From positions 496,672,190 to 496,736,189 of the forward strand of contig CM060990.1 in assembly GCA_030765065.1 (NCBI GenBank): 64,000 bases of DNA, written 5' to 3'. Both the position numbers and the translations under genes were made by a program. Origin of the DNA: Deroplatys truncata (Eukaryota > Arthropoda > Insecta > Mantodea > Mantidae). Positions 1 through 11,135 of the stretch are shown here, in pieces (position 1 is the stretch's first letter; each line of letters starts with the position of its first letter). Below the pieces are notes generated by a model. The model did no database searches. It had not been told where the DNA came from and was given only the letters and a program-made list of their open reading frames with translations.

Positions 1-25
1 TTATAATAATAATGATGACACACAT

Positions 26-718
26 ATGCATGTACCAAACCAGATGTCAAATTATTATTCTGTGCTTAATGAGTTACCATTGCCTAATTTTAATGCTTCC
101 TCAAGTCCAGTACAGTTTATAAATGATCTTATAGAATATTTTAAATTGAAAAATGTGCCTGAAGCATTAAAAATGATCCTTGTTAGAAAATGCTTAGACA
201 ACAAAACTTAAGAATGGTTACATATGGTAGCAGACAATGAAATGAATTTTGAAACATACAGAATTTTATTCATGAATAAGTTTTAGAATACCACTGTGCA
301 ACATAAGATTAGGGCAAGCCTAAGCTACTCACAGTACAATAGGGATGATAACTTATCAATGACAGATTATCTTATTAAATACGCAGGATATGTCAGATAT
401 TTAACACCAGCCATGCATGAGGAGGATTTCATTAGTTTAATTACTAGACACTACCCTCTACACATACAAAACTACATCTTAATTGCAAGACCCAAAACTA
501 TTTCTGAGATGACAGAGCTAATATCATCGTTAGAACAGCTGAGAAACAGCAATGGTTATGAAATGTGGAATCCACACAGGCAAAACAGTCAAATCAGGCG
601 CGAAAGGCGTAATGATATGTCTTACAATATACGCTATCACAAAGAAAACAGGAGAAATAATGAATTTCAGGATCAGAACAGATTCAATTACAACACACAA
701 ATCAGAGATTCAAGATAA
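26..718 (+). pseudogene. Gypsy gag-like polyprotein fragment
   Basis: One frame runs through 26-718 with two in-frame stops (209-211 TAA and 284-286 TAG). The readable text is hydrophilic, with a retrotransposon-gag style region (around LARPKTISEM-like helices, seen as ILIARPKTISEMTELISSL) and an Asn/Arg-rich tail. No CCHC zinc knuckle is seen. Readable Arg/Asn-rich sequence continues in other frames to about 1020. Its position just upstream of a retropepsin domain supports a structural Gag role for particle assembly. Called by context more than by motif. Confidence 0.6.
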
Positions 719-1030
719 CAAGGGAGACAGGAACACACAAATTATGTGAGAATGGAAAGAATGAATCAGCAGAATTCTACTTCACCTAGGGCTAATAATA
801 GATTCCAGCATAGAGGAAGTATGCAAAACAGGGGAAACTTCCACAACTATAATGAAACGAGCAACAATCATCCAGAAGAATATACACATGGAGGACAGCA
901 ATTTTAGAGGGAGAACAAGAGCTAGGGGGCATGGCTCATACACAAATATCAATGAAATAATAGTAACTGCGGTACAAAATAGCAATCCTGTAAATACTGA
1001 ACATAATCACCAGGAAAACTAAAATATGTA

Positions 1031-1648
1031 TTGCCTGATGTAGATTCTGGTGATACAGTACCTTCTGCTCTTAGTGGCAAGAATAAAATATCTACACACT
1101 TTGATTGTTACCGTCTAAGTACAAACACAGAGAATTGTGAAAACAAATATGATTCACCATACATACAAACTATTATAGCAGGAAGGGAAGTAAATGTTAC
1201 AGTAGATTCAGGATCATCAAGCTCTATCTGCTCGAAGAAATTTTTTGAACTGTTGAATGAAGGGATACAACTTATGATAACCCCTATAAGTAATGTAATA
1301 TGTAGGGTAGCCATAGGTACAATGACCCAAACTATCAAATCACAAGCATTGATACCTATACAGATAGCAGATGTCCAATGTAAATTGGAGGTCATGTTTT
1401 TAATTGTTCCAAACTTGATATGCGAAGTTATAATTGGGTGTGATGTTTCAATAGAATTCTCTGCAATAGTTGATTTTAAGAGGGACAGACTAGTATTAAA
1501 TAAGGAAGAAAAGAAGATATATGTGCCTTTTATAAAAGATAAAGTATGTAAAGTACAAAGGATGGAACAAGAAAATGCAGTATATGAAGAAGAATGCTTC
1601 ATACAAATAATGTCCAAACAAGCAGGGAAAACAATGAAAGGTTATTGA
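1031..1648 (+). pseudogene. Gypsy aspartic protease (retropepsin-like) domain
   Basis: A 205-codon open frame. The catalytic motif VDSGSSSSICSKKF lies near residues 57-70 (DSG in place of the usual DTG/DSG triad), and VIIGCDVSIEF further on matches the hydrophobic-Gly second retropepsin signature. The enzyme would cleave Gag and Pol as a dimer. The annotated Met is only the first in the open frame; in the original element this was part of a Pol polyprotein. A different frame (about 1635-1750) continues with an acidic linker expected before RT and is cut by the LINE tail at 1751. Confidence 0.75.
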
Positions 1649-1750
1649 CCCTTAACTTTGAAGAACAGAACACTGACCTTACCAAATGGCACCCTTATAC
1701 AAAGAAATCTATGACAGAAGAAAATATAATAGAGCAAGTAGAAGATAGTT

Positions 1751-1790
1751 TCATTCATTCATTCATTCATTCATTCATTCATTCATTCAT
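1751..1790 (+). repeat. (TCAT)n tetranucleotide run, LINE 3' tail
   Basis: About ten perfect TCAT units, then one TTTA variant. On the LINE coding strand this is the extreme 3' end, as expected for CR1/L2-like elements, which end in short tandem units rather than poly(A). Confidence 0.9.
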
Positions 1791-1859
1791 TTATTTTCAT
1801 CCTTTTACATATGTTTAAAGGACACGTCAGTATAATCTATTTACATTATATACAAAGTG

Positions 1860-4800
1860 TTACATTATTTTTCCATATTTGAACTCCTCTATACTGTAAA
1901 ATGCATTTTCAATTAAATATGTTTTTATGGCTTTCAACGTTTTTATTGTTTGATTTATATTCTTTATTTCATTTGGTAGTTTATTGAACAATTCACTTCC
2001 TATGGTTTCTGTTGAACAATTATTCAAGGTCCCCCTTAGGGTCGTTCTGAAATAATCCATATTATTTCTTAATCCATAGGAATGTATATTACAATTTTTG
2101 TCATGTCTTTTATGTACAATAACTTTTATGCTTTCATAAATATATATGCATGGAGCAGTTAATATTTTTAGGCTCTTAAACAAACTTCTGCATGTTTCTT
2201 TATTTTTCATCCTACCAATTATTCTGATAGCTTTTTTTCTGCAATTTTAGCACTTTTTCCATTTCTCTATAAGTAATATTCCCCCACAGCGTAATACCAT
2301 AACTAATATGCGAATATATTAATGCATAGTAAACCTGTATCATCGTTTTGCTATCCATTGTCTTACTAATCTGTCTCATTACATATATACCTTTATTTAT
2401 TTTTTTGGTAATATGGTCTACATGTGCTTTCCAGTTTAAATTTTTGTCAATTATCATTCCAAGGAAGTTTGTACTATTTATTTGATCTATATTTACACCA
2501 TCTATTGTTAGATTTATATTTTTGAGGTTTCGATTCGTTAATTCGAAATGTATGCATGCTGTCTTTTTTACATTTATTACCATATCTAGACTAGAACAAT
2601 ATTCTTTTATGAATTTTAGAATTGAGTTTGCCCTATTTTCTACATCTTGTATTTTCTGTCCCCTAATTATAACCGTCATGTCATCCGCATATCCAATTGC
2701 TATTTCTCCCTTAGATTCTATTAATTCATATATTTCATTAATGTATATTAAGAACAAAAAGGGTCCTAATTTTGAGCCTTGCGGAACTCCCTGTTGAACC
2801 TTTTTAAAGTCTGATTTTATCTTTTCTCTCACACCTTTAGCATTTAAATTACTTATTTCCACACACTGTGTTCTGTTTTCTAAATATGTTAGTACCCAAT
2901 CTAGAGCCAGGCCGCGAATTCCACATTTTTCTAATTTGTATATCAATGTTTTTATATTCATACAATCGAAGGCTTTCGATAAATCTATAAAAATAGCCAT
3001 CACAGATTCATGTTTATTTATTGCTTTTATTATAATATTGTTTGCCTTTTGTATGGCGTCTATTGTAGACTTATGTTTTTGAAAACCATATTGCCATTTT
3101 GATATAATTTTTAGTTTCTTTATATAATTTTGTAATTGTTTTAAATATAATCCTTCCATTAATTTTGAGAAGGCTGAGCACAAGGTGATTGGTCTATAGC
3201 TTTCTGCCTCTTTCTTATTCCCTTTTGGTTTAAGTATTGGTTTAACAACTACTTGTTTTAGTGTATCAGGAAAGACTCCTTGCATTAATGATGCATTTGT
3301 AATGTGTGTTGCAATGTCAACAATTTCGTTTTTAATCTGTTTTAGTAATTCATTTGAGACTCCATCCAGTCCACTTGATTTCTTAGATTTTAGCTTTTTT
3401 ATCTCGCTTAGTACGCTTTCTTCTGTCACTTTCGAGACTACCATAGTGTTTAATTGACCTGCTCTTTTAGATAAATAATTATTTTTATTTGTCACACTTT
3501 TATTTAAATTTAATCGTGCGGCTACATTTACATAGTGCTCATTGAATATTTCCCCGATTTTTCTTGGATCTTTTATGTCATTGTCATTACTTAGTATCAC
3601 TATGTTTTCTGCATTTTTATTTTTTCCTTCCTTTTGGATTTTATTTACGATGCCCCATATTGTTTTTGTTTTATTGTCGGCTTTCTGTATGAGTTCTCTG
3701 TTATATTTCATTTTTGCATTTTCTACTACGTTTTTAAAAATATTGTTATAATTTTTTATATACTCCACAGATCGGTCATTCATATTTGGGTGCTTTATTG
3801 AGTTCAGAAATTTGACTCTTTTCCACGAGATCTCTATCCCCTTTGTCATCCACTTCATAGATGTGTCCCCTTTATTATTTTTTATTTTGATTTTTTTTAC
3901 AGGTATATAACTATTCATTCCCTTTTCTAATATTTTGATAAAGCTATTATACTTTTCGTTTACAGTCTCTACTATATATACCTCCTTCCAGCTTTGTTGT
4001 TGCAGAAAGCCTTGTAGTTTTTTTACATTTTCATAATTTATTTGCCTTTTGTATTCAAATATGTTTGGAATAACAACTTTACTTATATTTACGTTTATAA
4101 CCTGTCCAAAGTGGTCCCCTATTCCTGCTTTTACCACAGTTGATTTCCATTTGGTTTTCTCTAAGTTTATAAAAATGTTGTCTATACAAGTTCTTGATTG
4201 CTTTGTGACTCTAGTTGACTCTTCTACCCCTATTTTTAAGTTATGCCTGTCTAGTATTTCCATTAACGCGCGTTTAGCTGTATTTTCCCTTAATAAATTG
4301 ATATTTAAATCTCCCATTACAATTTTTATCTTGCTTTGCCCTACTGAATACAGCAGCTTTTCTACCTTTTCAAAAAATATTTTTAAGTCTCCAGATGGAG
4401 ATCTATACACTCCAATAAGTATAATAGTTTTTGTCTTTAAATTGATCTCCGCTGCTGCAAATTCGCATGCCATTTCTACCGTGAATTCACTACAATCTAT
4501 TTCCCTAAAACTCAGTTGATTTTCTATATATACAGCTACCCCACCACTAGCATGTTCCTGCCTGCAGTAGTGTGTTCCTAGCGTAAAACCCTGATAATTA
4601 TTAGCTACTATTTCTTCCTTTTTTAGACCATGTTCTGTAAATATCATTATATTCGGTTCTAGTTCCTTTATATTTAATTCTATTAGTGCCCTTTTATTAC
4701 TTATAGACTGAACATTTTGATGAAAGAAGCTTAATACCCTTGCTGCCCTGCCCCTTTCCACTAATTTTTCACCTGCGTGGGCTGACTCAGATTTATTTCT

Positions 4801-5001
4801 TATTATTTGTAGCTCCATTTTATCACCCTCTGAGTTTATTTTTAGTTGCTTTGCTCCATGCATATATTGATAGATAGTTTTGCCATTTTTACTTTTACAA
4901 CCTACACCTAATTTACTTTTTACTATATCAGACTTTTGATTACATTTATCAATTTTGTTGTCACCGTCTGTACTTAAATCTAGTTTCCCTGCACCATGCA
5001 C
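1860..5001 (-). pseudogene. LINE ORF2: AP endonuclease plus reverse transcriptase, one frameshift
   Basis: About 1046 residues if one homopolymer slip is ignored. Endonuclease blocks: FFHQNVQSISNK, FTEHGLKKEE, GVYRSPSG, MGDLNINLL, CIDNIFINL. RT blocks: ESYRPITLCSAFSK, AIFIDLSKAFDC, QQGVPQGSKLGPFLF and the catalytic IGYADDMTVI. The first frame runs 5001-2212 (929 residues) and stops soon after LKLQKK; the next frame continues immediately to 1860 (116 residues). The switch is at a run of seven T on the plus strand (2232-2238); one base fewer restores a continuous frame. All catalytic residues look intact. This may be a sequencing slip or a very recent mutation. Confidence 0.88.
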
Positions 5002-5621
5002 AAATTGACTACCTTATTTATAATTTTACTCATCTCATACGAACCTTTTCTGTTTAAATGCAATCCATCCCTTCCCAGACAGCTTTCATCTATAAAGCTA
5101 TTTGACTCTATGTAAATAGCTTTAGTCGCTTTGCATGCCCATTTGATTTCAGTATTTATAGCCTTTATGTAGTTTTTGCTGTAATCTCTTCTTATGACTA
5201 TACTACTTACTACAACTTTTGCACCTATATAACACCGTTTGGTACAAACAATCGAGTTATACACTTCGGACATTACCTCATTTGGACTTATTCCTTTTTT
5301 TATATCGTTCGTACCTACATGCAATAACACGACTTTAACTTTACCCTTTTCACTATCACTATCACTTTTTATAATGTTGGGCATATATTCAGCCTTTACA
5401 CCTCTGAAAACTTTCACATTTGCGTCTTTTCTGTTTAGATTTATATTTTTTAAGATGGAATCCCTGTATATCACAACACACTTTTCTTCTTCGTTCGCCT
5501 TCCTTCCCTCACTGTTTTGTTCTTCTTCCTTCGGTTTCTTCATTTTCGCATTTGTCCACTTATACTTGTTGTTTCTTTCCTCTGGATTTGCGTCTGCTTG
5601 CATCTCTTCTTCATTTAACAC
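4980..5621 (-). CDS. LINE ORF1, SGNH/GDSL esterase-like protein
   Basis: 213 residues, intact. The N-terminal 60 residues are Lys/Glu-rich. An esterase-like core follows: VVIYRDSILKNI (block I position, with RDS where GDS is usual), VVLLHVGTNDIKKG (GTND block, a hallmark of SGNH hydrolases) and GRDGLHLNRKGSYEM near the C-terminus (the DxxH catalytic block). Such domains are known in ORF1 of CR1/L2-type LINEs, where the protein binds nucleic acid or membranes. The replaced Gly in block I may weaken hydrolase activity. The last codons overlap ORF2 by 22 nt: the ORF2 ATG (5001-4999) lies just upstream of the ORF1 stop. Confidence 0.85.
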   Translation of the reverse strand: MLNEEEMQADANPEERNNKYKWTNAKMKKPKEEEQNSEGRKANEEEKCVVIYRDSILKNINLNRKDANVKVFRGVKAEYMPNIIKSDSDSEKGKVKVVLLHVGTNDIKKGISPNEVMSEVYNSIVCTKRCYIGAKVVVSSIVIRRDYSKNYIKAINTEIKWACKATKAIYIESNSFIDESCLGRDGLHLNRKGSYEMSKIINKVVNLCMVQGN

Positions 5622-5671
5622 CTGGAACCTATTTGCGGTGTTAATGTTTTTGGTTTTAAGGGTTTCCTGCT

Positions 5672-6515
5672 GTTGTGAATCTAAGAAACAAAGCTAAAAA
5701 GTTAATAGCTAGTATGCTAGAAAATAACATCATTGAGCTTAGCAATTCACAGTATATAAATAGTGTTTGTTGGACAGTAAAGAAAGACAATAGTTTAAGA
5801 ATCACTATAGATGGAAGATATTTGAATAAATTCATGCTACCAGACCACTTTCAAAATGAAAGTATAGAACAAACAATTGCAAAGTTATCAATTGGCAAAT
5901 ATATCTCTTCCATAGATCTTACAGCTTCATTTTGGCAAGTCGAACTAGATCCTAAAGTACGTGATTACACAGCCTTTCAAGTTTTTGGATTACAATATAG
6001 GTATTGTGTAAATCCATATGGATTGAAGAATAGTGCTAGTGGATTCCTGAGAGCAGTACATAGTATCTTTGGTAACACAGCAGATGATTTCTTAATCAGA
6101 TATACTGATGATTTCCTAATAATAAGTCAAACCTTTGAGGAATATTTAGAAAATGTAATTTATGTGTTAAATAAATTACATGAACATGGCATGACTGTAA
6201 ATATCAAAAAGTCAAAATTCTGTGTACCTGAAATTAAATTCTTAGGATATGTAATAAATGAAGTAGGCATTCGACCAGATGAAGAAAGAATAGAAGCCAT
6301 ATTAAGAATACCACCACCTAAGAATATTCGACAGCTACGACGTTTATTTGGAATTATGAAAGTAAATTCTTACCAAGATGTGCTATAGAAGTTGAACCTT
6401 TAAGACAACTTCTGAAGAAAACAAATAAATGGAAGTGGACAGCAGAGCTACAAAAATGTTTTGAAAATGTCAGAAAGCTGTTTGCAAATACAATATTGTT
6501 GGAACGTCAATCATT
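5672..6515 (+). pseudogene. Gypsy reverse transcriptase and connection region
   Basis: An open frame (to 6388) with Ty3/gypsy RT blocks: NSLRITIDGRYLNK, SSIDLTASFWQVELD, YGLKNSASGF and the catalytic box IRYTDDFLII (YTDD at 6101-6112), then EIKFLGYVINEVGIRPD. A frameshift near 6365 moves the frame; reading continues past the ORF stop through LRQLLKKTNKWKW to about 6515, the start of the RNase H connection. The catalytic aspartates survive. The region just before the RT palm that normally links to protease appears short, as if about 150 bp were lost at the LINE insertion. Confidence 0.85.
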
Positions 6516-7250
6516 TACCTTACCCTCCCATTTTTTAGTCACAAGTATTTTTCTCCTACTTCCTTTGTATTGGACATCATTTTTGCAACTGTCATTTTTA
6601 GTTTCCCTGTGCTGTACACAAATTAATTACATTCTTCATTATTCGTCGTAATTTAAAAGCACCTATTCTGTTTAAATGAAGACCGTCTCTACCAATACAG
6701 TCATTTCCAATTGGCTTATTTATGTCCACAAAAAGACCTCAGTTGATTACACATCCAACAAATATTTTCGTTTATACAATTTATAAAGTTGAGGTTGATA
6801 TCTCTTCTTTTTATTACACCATTAATAACAATCAAAGTTTTCGGATATATATGTTTGATGCACTCTGTAGCACTGTAAATGTCCCCCATAACCTCTTCTG
6901 GACAGGTGGCTTGTTAGAGATCGTTTGTACCCACATGAAGGTAGATTACTTTTGGATTGTTTTGAATTCCTGCCCTTCGTTTATCAGGTTTTCTAGTTGA
7001 TTTGTCTTTTTACCCTGGAACACTTTCACTTTCGAAGTTCCCAACAAGTTTGTGTGTTTAACTAATGCTTCTCCCATCACTATCACTTCGTCTTTTTCTC
7101 CTGGCACTTTCACATCATTTTCCTCTTGCTTCTTCCACTTGTAGATTGATGTTTTTCCCCGGTCATTTGGTCCTGCTTCCTCGTTAGTTACTGTGCGTTG
7201 GTGCACGCCGCCCCCAGTATAATAGTGTGCAGAGCACACATACGCACAAT
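6516..7250 (-). mobile_element. LINE fragment, sister of the 1751-5655 element (5' part only)
   Basis: The minus strand matches the ORF1 end and ORF2 start of the upstream LINE: the plus-strand text at 6600-6720 (GTTTCCCTGTGCTGTACAC, then the CCTATTCTGTTTAAATG block) parallels 4981-5080, with many differences. ORF1 remnants are readable at 7239-6946: YKWKKQEENDVKVPGEKDE, VIVMGEALVKHTNL, SKVKVFQGKK. The 3' two thirds of the element are missing, opposite to the usual 5' truncation of LINEs, which implies a later deletion or rearrangement. Confidence 0.75.
6946..7239 (-). pseudogene. ORF1 N-terminal remnant of the second LINE
   Basis: 97 readable residues aligned by eye with the N-terminal Lys/Glu-rich region and the first esterase block of the ORF1 at 5621-4980 (shared YKW, KVKVF pattern). 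The first GDS-like block reads MGEALVKH, so the presumed nucleophile Ser is lost. Further esterase blocks follow out of frame between 6940 and 6600. Confidence 0.65.
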
Positions 7251-7259
7251 CCGTGGCCT

Positions 7260-8490
7260 CACCATAAACGACCGCACAATAGAAATAATATTTTGTATTA
7301 CATTCAACTGGGTGCTAATAGAGCAAATTTAGATTTCATTTCTTACCTACTTTGCCACTTATATACCGGTACTACATTTAATATTTACAATTATATTCAT
7401 TCCTGATTCCGACATCAATCTTTTTGCACCCTTTTCTCTAATTATCTGTGCAATATTAGGAGTAATTGTTGTACAAAGCCGAAGACTACATTTCAGATTG
7501 TCAGATAATTGGCTTCTGTGACCATGTTTACATGTTTCATTAATGAAAAAAAAATGCCTATACAGGTAAGTAGATCCAAACATGCTTAATATGCGAGCAG
7601 TGTGTGTATAGTCGTGGCAAATTGGACTGAAGAAATTTTAGGTAGAATCTGTTAGGCTTGTTTTGTGAAGAAAGGGCTTCATTCCCCGATCATCAGCTGA
7701 CTGACTGATTTCGTGGTCCTGATCATTTTAACTACTCGTGGTGTCTCTGAGCTTTTCTATCGTATAATGCCCCACTCATTTATAACCGTTGTATTCGCTG
7801 CTATGTGTAACGTAGTGTCGTGAGCTACACTGCTTAATCGTTTGAACAACCTTGGTGCACTAAACATTTCGCTGCACCACCCATTGTCAATAAACAGGTA
7901 CCCTTCCCAAACAGAGAACAGTATGTGGGAATGATTGGCGAGGATTAGATGAAGTAGCCACACTTTGAGAGGTTGTCATGGCTATAATCAACACATACAG
8001 TGTCATTTAAACAACCTAAGTCTCCTGACATTTCACTCTAAGCGGAGAAGTGGGAGGGCTGCTTTGCCACGTTGTGTTGGAGCATGTGTCAGCTATTTAG
8101 CAGCGCGCCAAATAACAAACAGCTCGCTGGGAATAATGCTAGTGAGCAGTAGTAAACCACGCCAACATGGCAATGTGTTACCCCTTAAAGTTCAGCTTGC
8201 AGGCGATGGGAAAAGAGGGTGTGGCACCTTGCTTGCTAGAGCAACACAGGAGGGGACGTTGCCATGGAAACTACTCCTCCAAGAAATGTCAGAAGTCTCA
8301 TGTTATTTAAATTCTACCGTAACGCTAGAGACTTACAGTGCGAAACCCCTTTGTGTAACATAAGCCAACACAGAACACTAGGTCACGGTATCCCATTCGC
8401 CTTCCCGCGCAAACAGTAACGGAGCAGCATGATGTCATTAGGAGTATGCGTCGTGGCAGGAACTGCATAATTACGTGAAATACGCATTCT
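7260..8490. other. No gene recognised
   Basis: About 1.2 kb of mixed AT-rich sequence. Short open frames at 7359-7583 (minus), 7757-7963 (minus) and 7965-8363 (plus) show no motif I recognise and carry no coding context. No tandem structure seen. Confidence 0.5.
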
Positions 8491-8491
8491 T

Positions 8492-8768
8492 TTGCAAAAT
8501 GTAATTAAATTGTGTTTTATTTATGGACGCTCTTTAACTACTATGGTCCTTAGCGTCCCATTCTATATTGGGCATGAAAGATCGGTAATTTTGCTCAGAG
8601 GCCTCTATCAGGTTTGAGGTTGTTTTACGTGCCGTAAATCTACGACACGGGACCACCGGCTTTACCTCCCTTCCGAAGGAAGCCATGCTAAGGATTTTGA
8701 CGCCCGAAAAATATCCATCGCCCTCCGCCGGGCTTGAACCCGCGACCTCGGCAACTAGAGGCTCATGC
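8492..8768 (-). mobile_element. tRNA-derived SINE, family A, copy 1 (head truncated)
   Basis: On the minus strand the element reads from a tRNA-like head with B box GGTTCAAGCCC (8731-8741 region), through a GC-rich body (GGTGGTCCCGTGTCGTAG), to a tail ending near GGACGCTAAGGACC and an A/T-rich 3' end. The A-box part of the head is missing at the right end. The same body recurs at 10962, 18524 and 45858. Confidence 0.85.
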
Positions 8769-9345
8769 ATTTGCAATATGATGCACATTGTTAATGTAAG
8801 TAAAATTTCAACCTGAAACCTCTCTGTTGAAGTAAACACAATGCAGTTATTATTAACTGTTCTTGTTGGTGTACGTTCTGTTGCACAATGGGTAAAAGTA
8901 GAAATCAATGCCCTATTGCTAAACGTAAAACTGCTTGATATAAAACTACAGATATAGCTTGTATATCATAAAGATGTAACATTACAGCGCCAATGGGTGT
9001 CACGGTGTAAAAGGGCTGATCCAGTTAATGTTAATGCAAGAATTTGCTCAGATCATATCCTTCCCGAAGATTGCAAGCGGGAGTTAAAATACGAGCTTCC
9101 GGGATTGACATTAAGAAGAAAATTAAAAAGCGACACTGTGCCTTAACAAAAAATTCCAAATTGGCATGGAGATACATTGGAGACTGCTGTGGCAAGTTCC
9201 AGCAAGGACAATGTGCAGGTAATTAATAAATATTAATATTCTTAGGAAATCGTTTTTGTACGCAATTGATTTGAAGTTTATTCATACGTTGCATTATTTA
9301 TAAGGATTAGAGATGATGTGTTAGTATAATAACAATAATGACGAT

Positions 9346-9372
9346 ATAATAATAATAATAATAATAATAATG
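9346..9372 (+). repeat. (AAT)n microsatellite
   Basis: Nine uninterrupted AAT units inside the decayed P/THAP9 copy, between the THAP finger and the helix-turn-helix part. Confidence 0.9.
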
Positions 9373-10961
9373 TGATTTTAACAGGGTTCTATTATACTTT
9401 TTTTTTAAATTTATAAGTTGTATCAGCACGAGGTCGCCGATGTGAAAACAGGGCAGTACGAAAGAGAGCACTGTCCACTTTATCTGCTTTATTTCCAAAG
9501 AAAACTAAACTTGAACAGTCAACAAGTACAGAAGTGGTTACTGATTCAGGCAGTGCTGTTAAGACGAAATAGAGAAACTAAAAATGGAGATACAAATCCT
9601 GAAAAAAAACTCAAATTTGAAAAGAAGCGATAATGTCCCTTAAAAAAAAGCCAAGGGTTTAAGGTATGTAGCGAAAGTAACTAACAAAGCCACAAAACAA
9701 GAAATCGTATACAGCATCTTGTCTCAATGTTTCACGCCGGGCCAAATTCGTTCTTTGCTTAGTATTAAAAAGAGAGTGAAATGGTACCCCAAATATATTG
9801 CTAATGCTGTCACCTTAAGAGCTCTTCGCTCAAGGCTTATGACTACCTGCGGGAAAAAATACTATCCTTTACCTTGCCGGTCCACACTCCAAAAATGGGC
9901 TAAACAATTCAAGTACAGACCTGGAATTATGAAAGGAATGCAGCATCTAGTCCAAGCCAGAAGCATTCAAACCTTTTAGAGGCTGTAGCAGTCCTAAATT
10001 TTGGCGAGATGAACATAGATGGTCGCTTGTGCTACGACTCGTAAGACGATGTGATTTTGGAGCCTAAACAAACGTTATGATGGACATGGTGCGCGATTTG
10101 TTTTCACCCTGGAAATAGCCTGTGTATTTTGACTGATGTTACCATGACCAGTGCATTATTACTAGACGGAATAAAGTAGTTGGAAGCAGCAGCAGGCACC
10201 AGAATTAAAGCAGTGACATGGGTGGCAAGAACTCAACAGTCTGGAAGGAGCTTGGAGTTACCACATCGAAAATCAAATTTTCCAACCCTGTGAATCCAGC
10301 GAGAGAAAGGTATGGATGTTTTGTGACGTCCCTCACGCTTCTTAGAAACCACATGTTAAACGATGGAGTAACACTATCCAATAACATTGTGCTGAACAAG
10401 GAGCTATTTGAAAACATATCAACCCAGAGTACAGATCTGAGCATAATACATCACATTTCAGAGGCTCATATGAGTAACAGGAACGCGCTAGACAGAATGT
10501 AGGAATGGCAGCACAGCTGTTCTCACGTCGCACTGCCCAGGCTGTTAAATATCTATTAAGGATAAGGAGGACACCTAATAGAGCTTTTCAATGGCATGTT
10601 TGATGTTTTAAATTCAAGAAGTCCATTGGATCAAAAGGCACCTCTTCGAATCGCTTATGGCCTTAACCTTCGCAGCCAGCAGAACACACTAAGACGTTTC
10701 CTATAAGTATTTCTATCATGCGCTTCGGGAAAAGGGCTTGCTGCCATTCCAAAAGAGCTTCATTTATTTCAATAAATTCTCTGTTTGGACTTTACGGTGA
10801 CATTAAGAATATGGGGGCTACCTACATCTTGACTTCCAGACTGAACCAAAATTGGTTGGAAAACTTTTTTTCTAAAATTCGTGCTCTGGGCGCGTTTTAC
10901 ACTAATCCAACAGCCTTAGAAGTGAAAAACAGAATGTGCTTCCTAGCACTAACTGGAAGTG

Positions 10962-11135
10962 GAAGGGAAGTAAAGCCGTTGGTCCCGTGTCGTAGATTTA
11001 CGGCACGCAAAAGAACTTCAAGTCTGATAGAGGCCTCTGAGCAAAATTAACGGTCTTTCACTCCCAATATAGAATGGGACGCTAAGAACCACATCAATGA
11101 AAGAGCGTCCATAAATAAAACTCAATTTAAAATGA
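10962..11135 (+). mobile_element. SINE family A, copy 2 (3' part only)
   Basis: The body of SINE A in plus orientation: GGAAGGGAAGTAAAGCCG, TTGGTCCCGTGTCGTAG, GAGGCCTCTGAGCAAAATTA, ending GAGCGTCCATAAATAAAAC and an A/T tail. The tRNA head is absent, the normal 5' truncation pattern. It splits the C-terminal coding part of the P/THAP9 pseudogene, so it is younger than that element. Confidence 0.85.

Larger units (their letters stand above)
1751..5655 (-). mobile_element. Nearly full-length CR1/L2-like non-LTR retrotransposon (LINE)
   Basis: A two-ORF LINE read on the minus strand: ORF1 (5621-4980), ORF2 (5001-1860), a short 3' UTR, and a terminal tetranucleotide run at 1751-1790, which on the coding strand is a (TGAA)n-type tail. 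ORF1 carries an SGNH/GDSL-type esterase fold and ORF2 an AP endonuclease plus RT, the combination known in CR1/L2-type clades. It interrupts a gypsy element between protease and RT. The 5' end is placed at about 5640-5680 from where gypsy coding resumes. No clear target-site duplication is visible. Confidence 0.85.
1..6515 (+). mobile_element. Decayed Ty3/gypsy LTR retrotransposon, internal part, split by a LINE
   Basis: Gag-like, aspartic protease and reverse transcriptase segments occur in the order expected for a Ty3/gypsy element, all on the plus strand. The left LTR lies outside the window and no right LTR is visible; the element stops at about 6515, where a second LINE fragment begins, so RNase H and integrase are absent. 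A complete minus-strand LINE (1751-5655) separates protease from RT. Each coding part carries stops or frameshifts, so the copy is dead. Clade assignment rests on the RT sequence style; no search was run. Confidence 0.8.

Noticed and set aside
1108-1617. 169-codon minus-strand frame
   Set aside because: Antisense of the gypsy protease, which has clear retropepsin motifs on the plus strand.
4049-4519. 156-codon plus-strand frame
   Set aside because: Antisense of the LINE endonuclease.
5239-5697. 152-codon plus-strand frame
   Set aside because: Antisense of LINE ORF1.
8720-8768. tRNA gene on the minus strand
   Set aside because: It is the head of SINE A, shared by several copies and lacking acceptor pairing.
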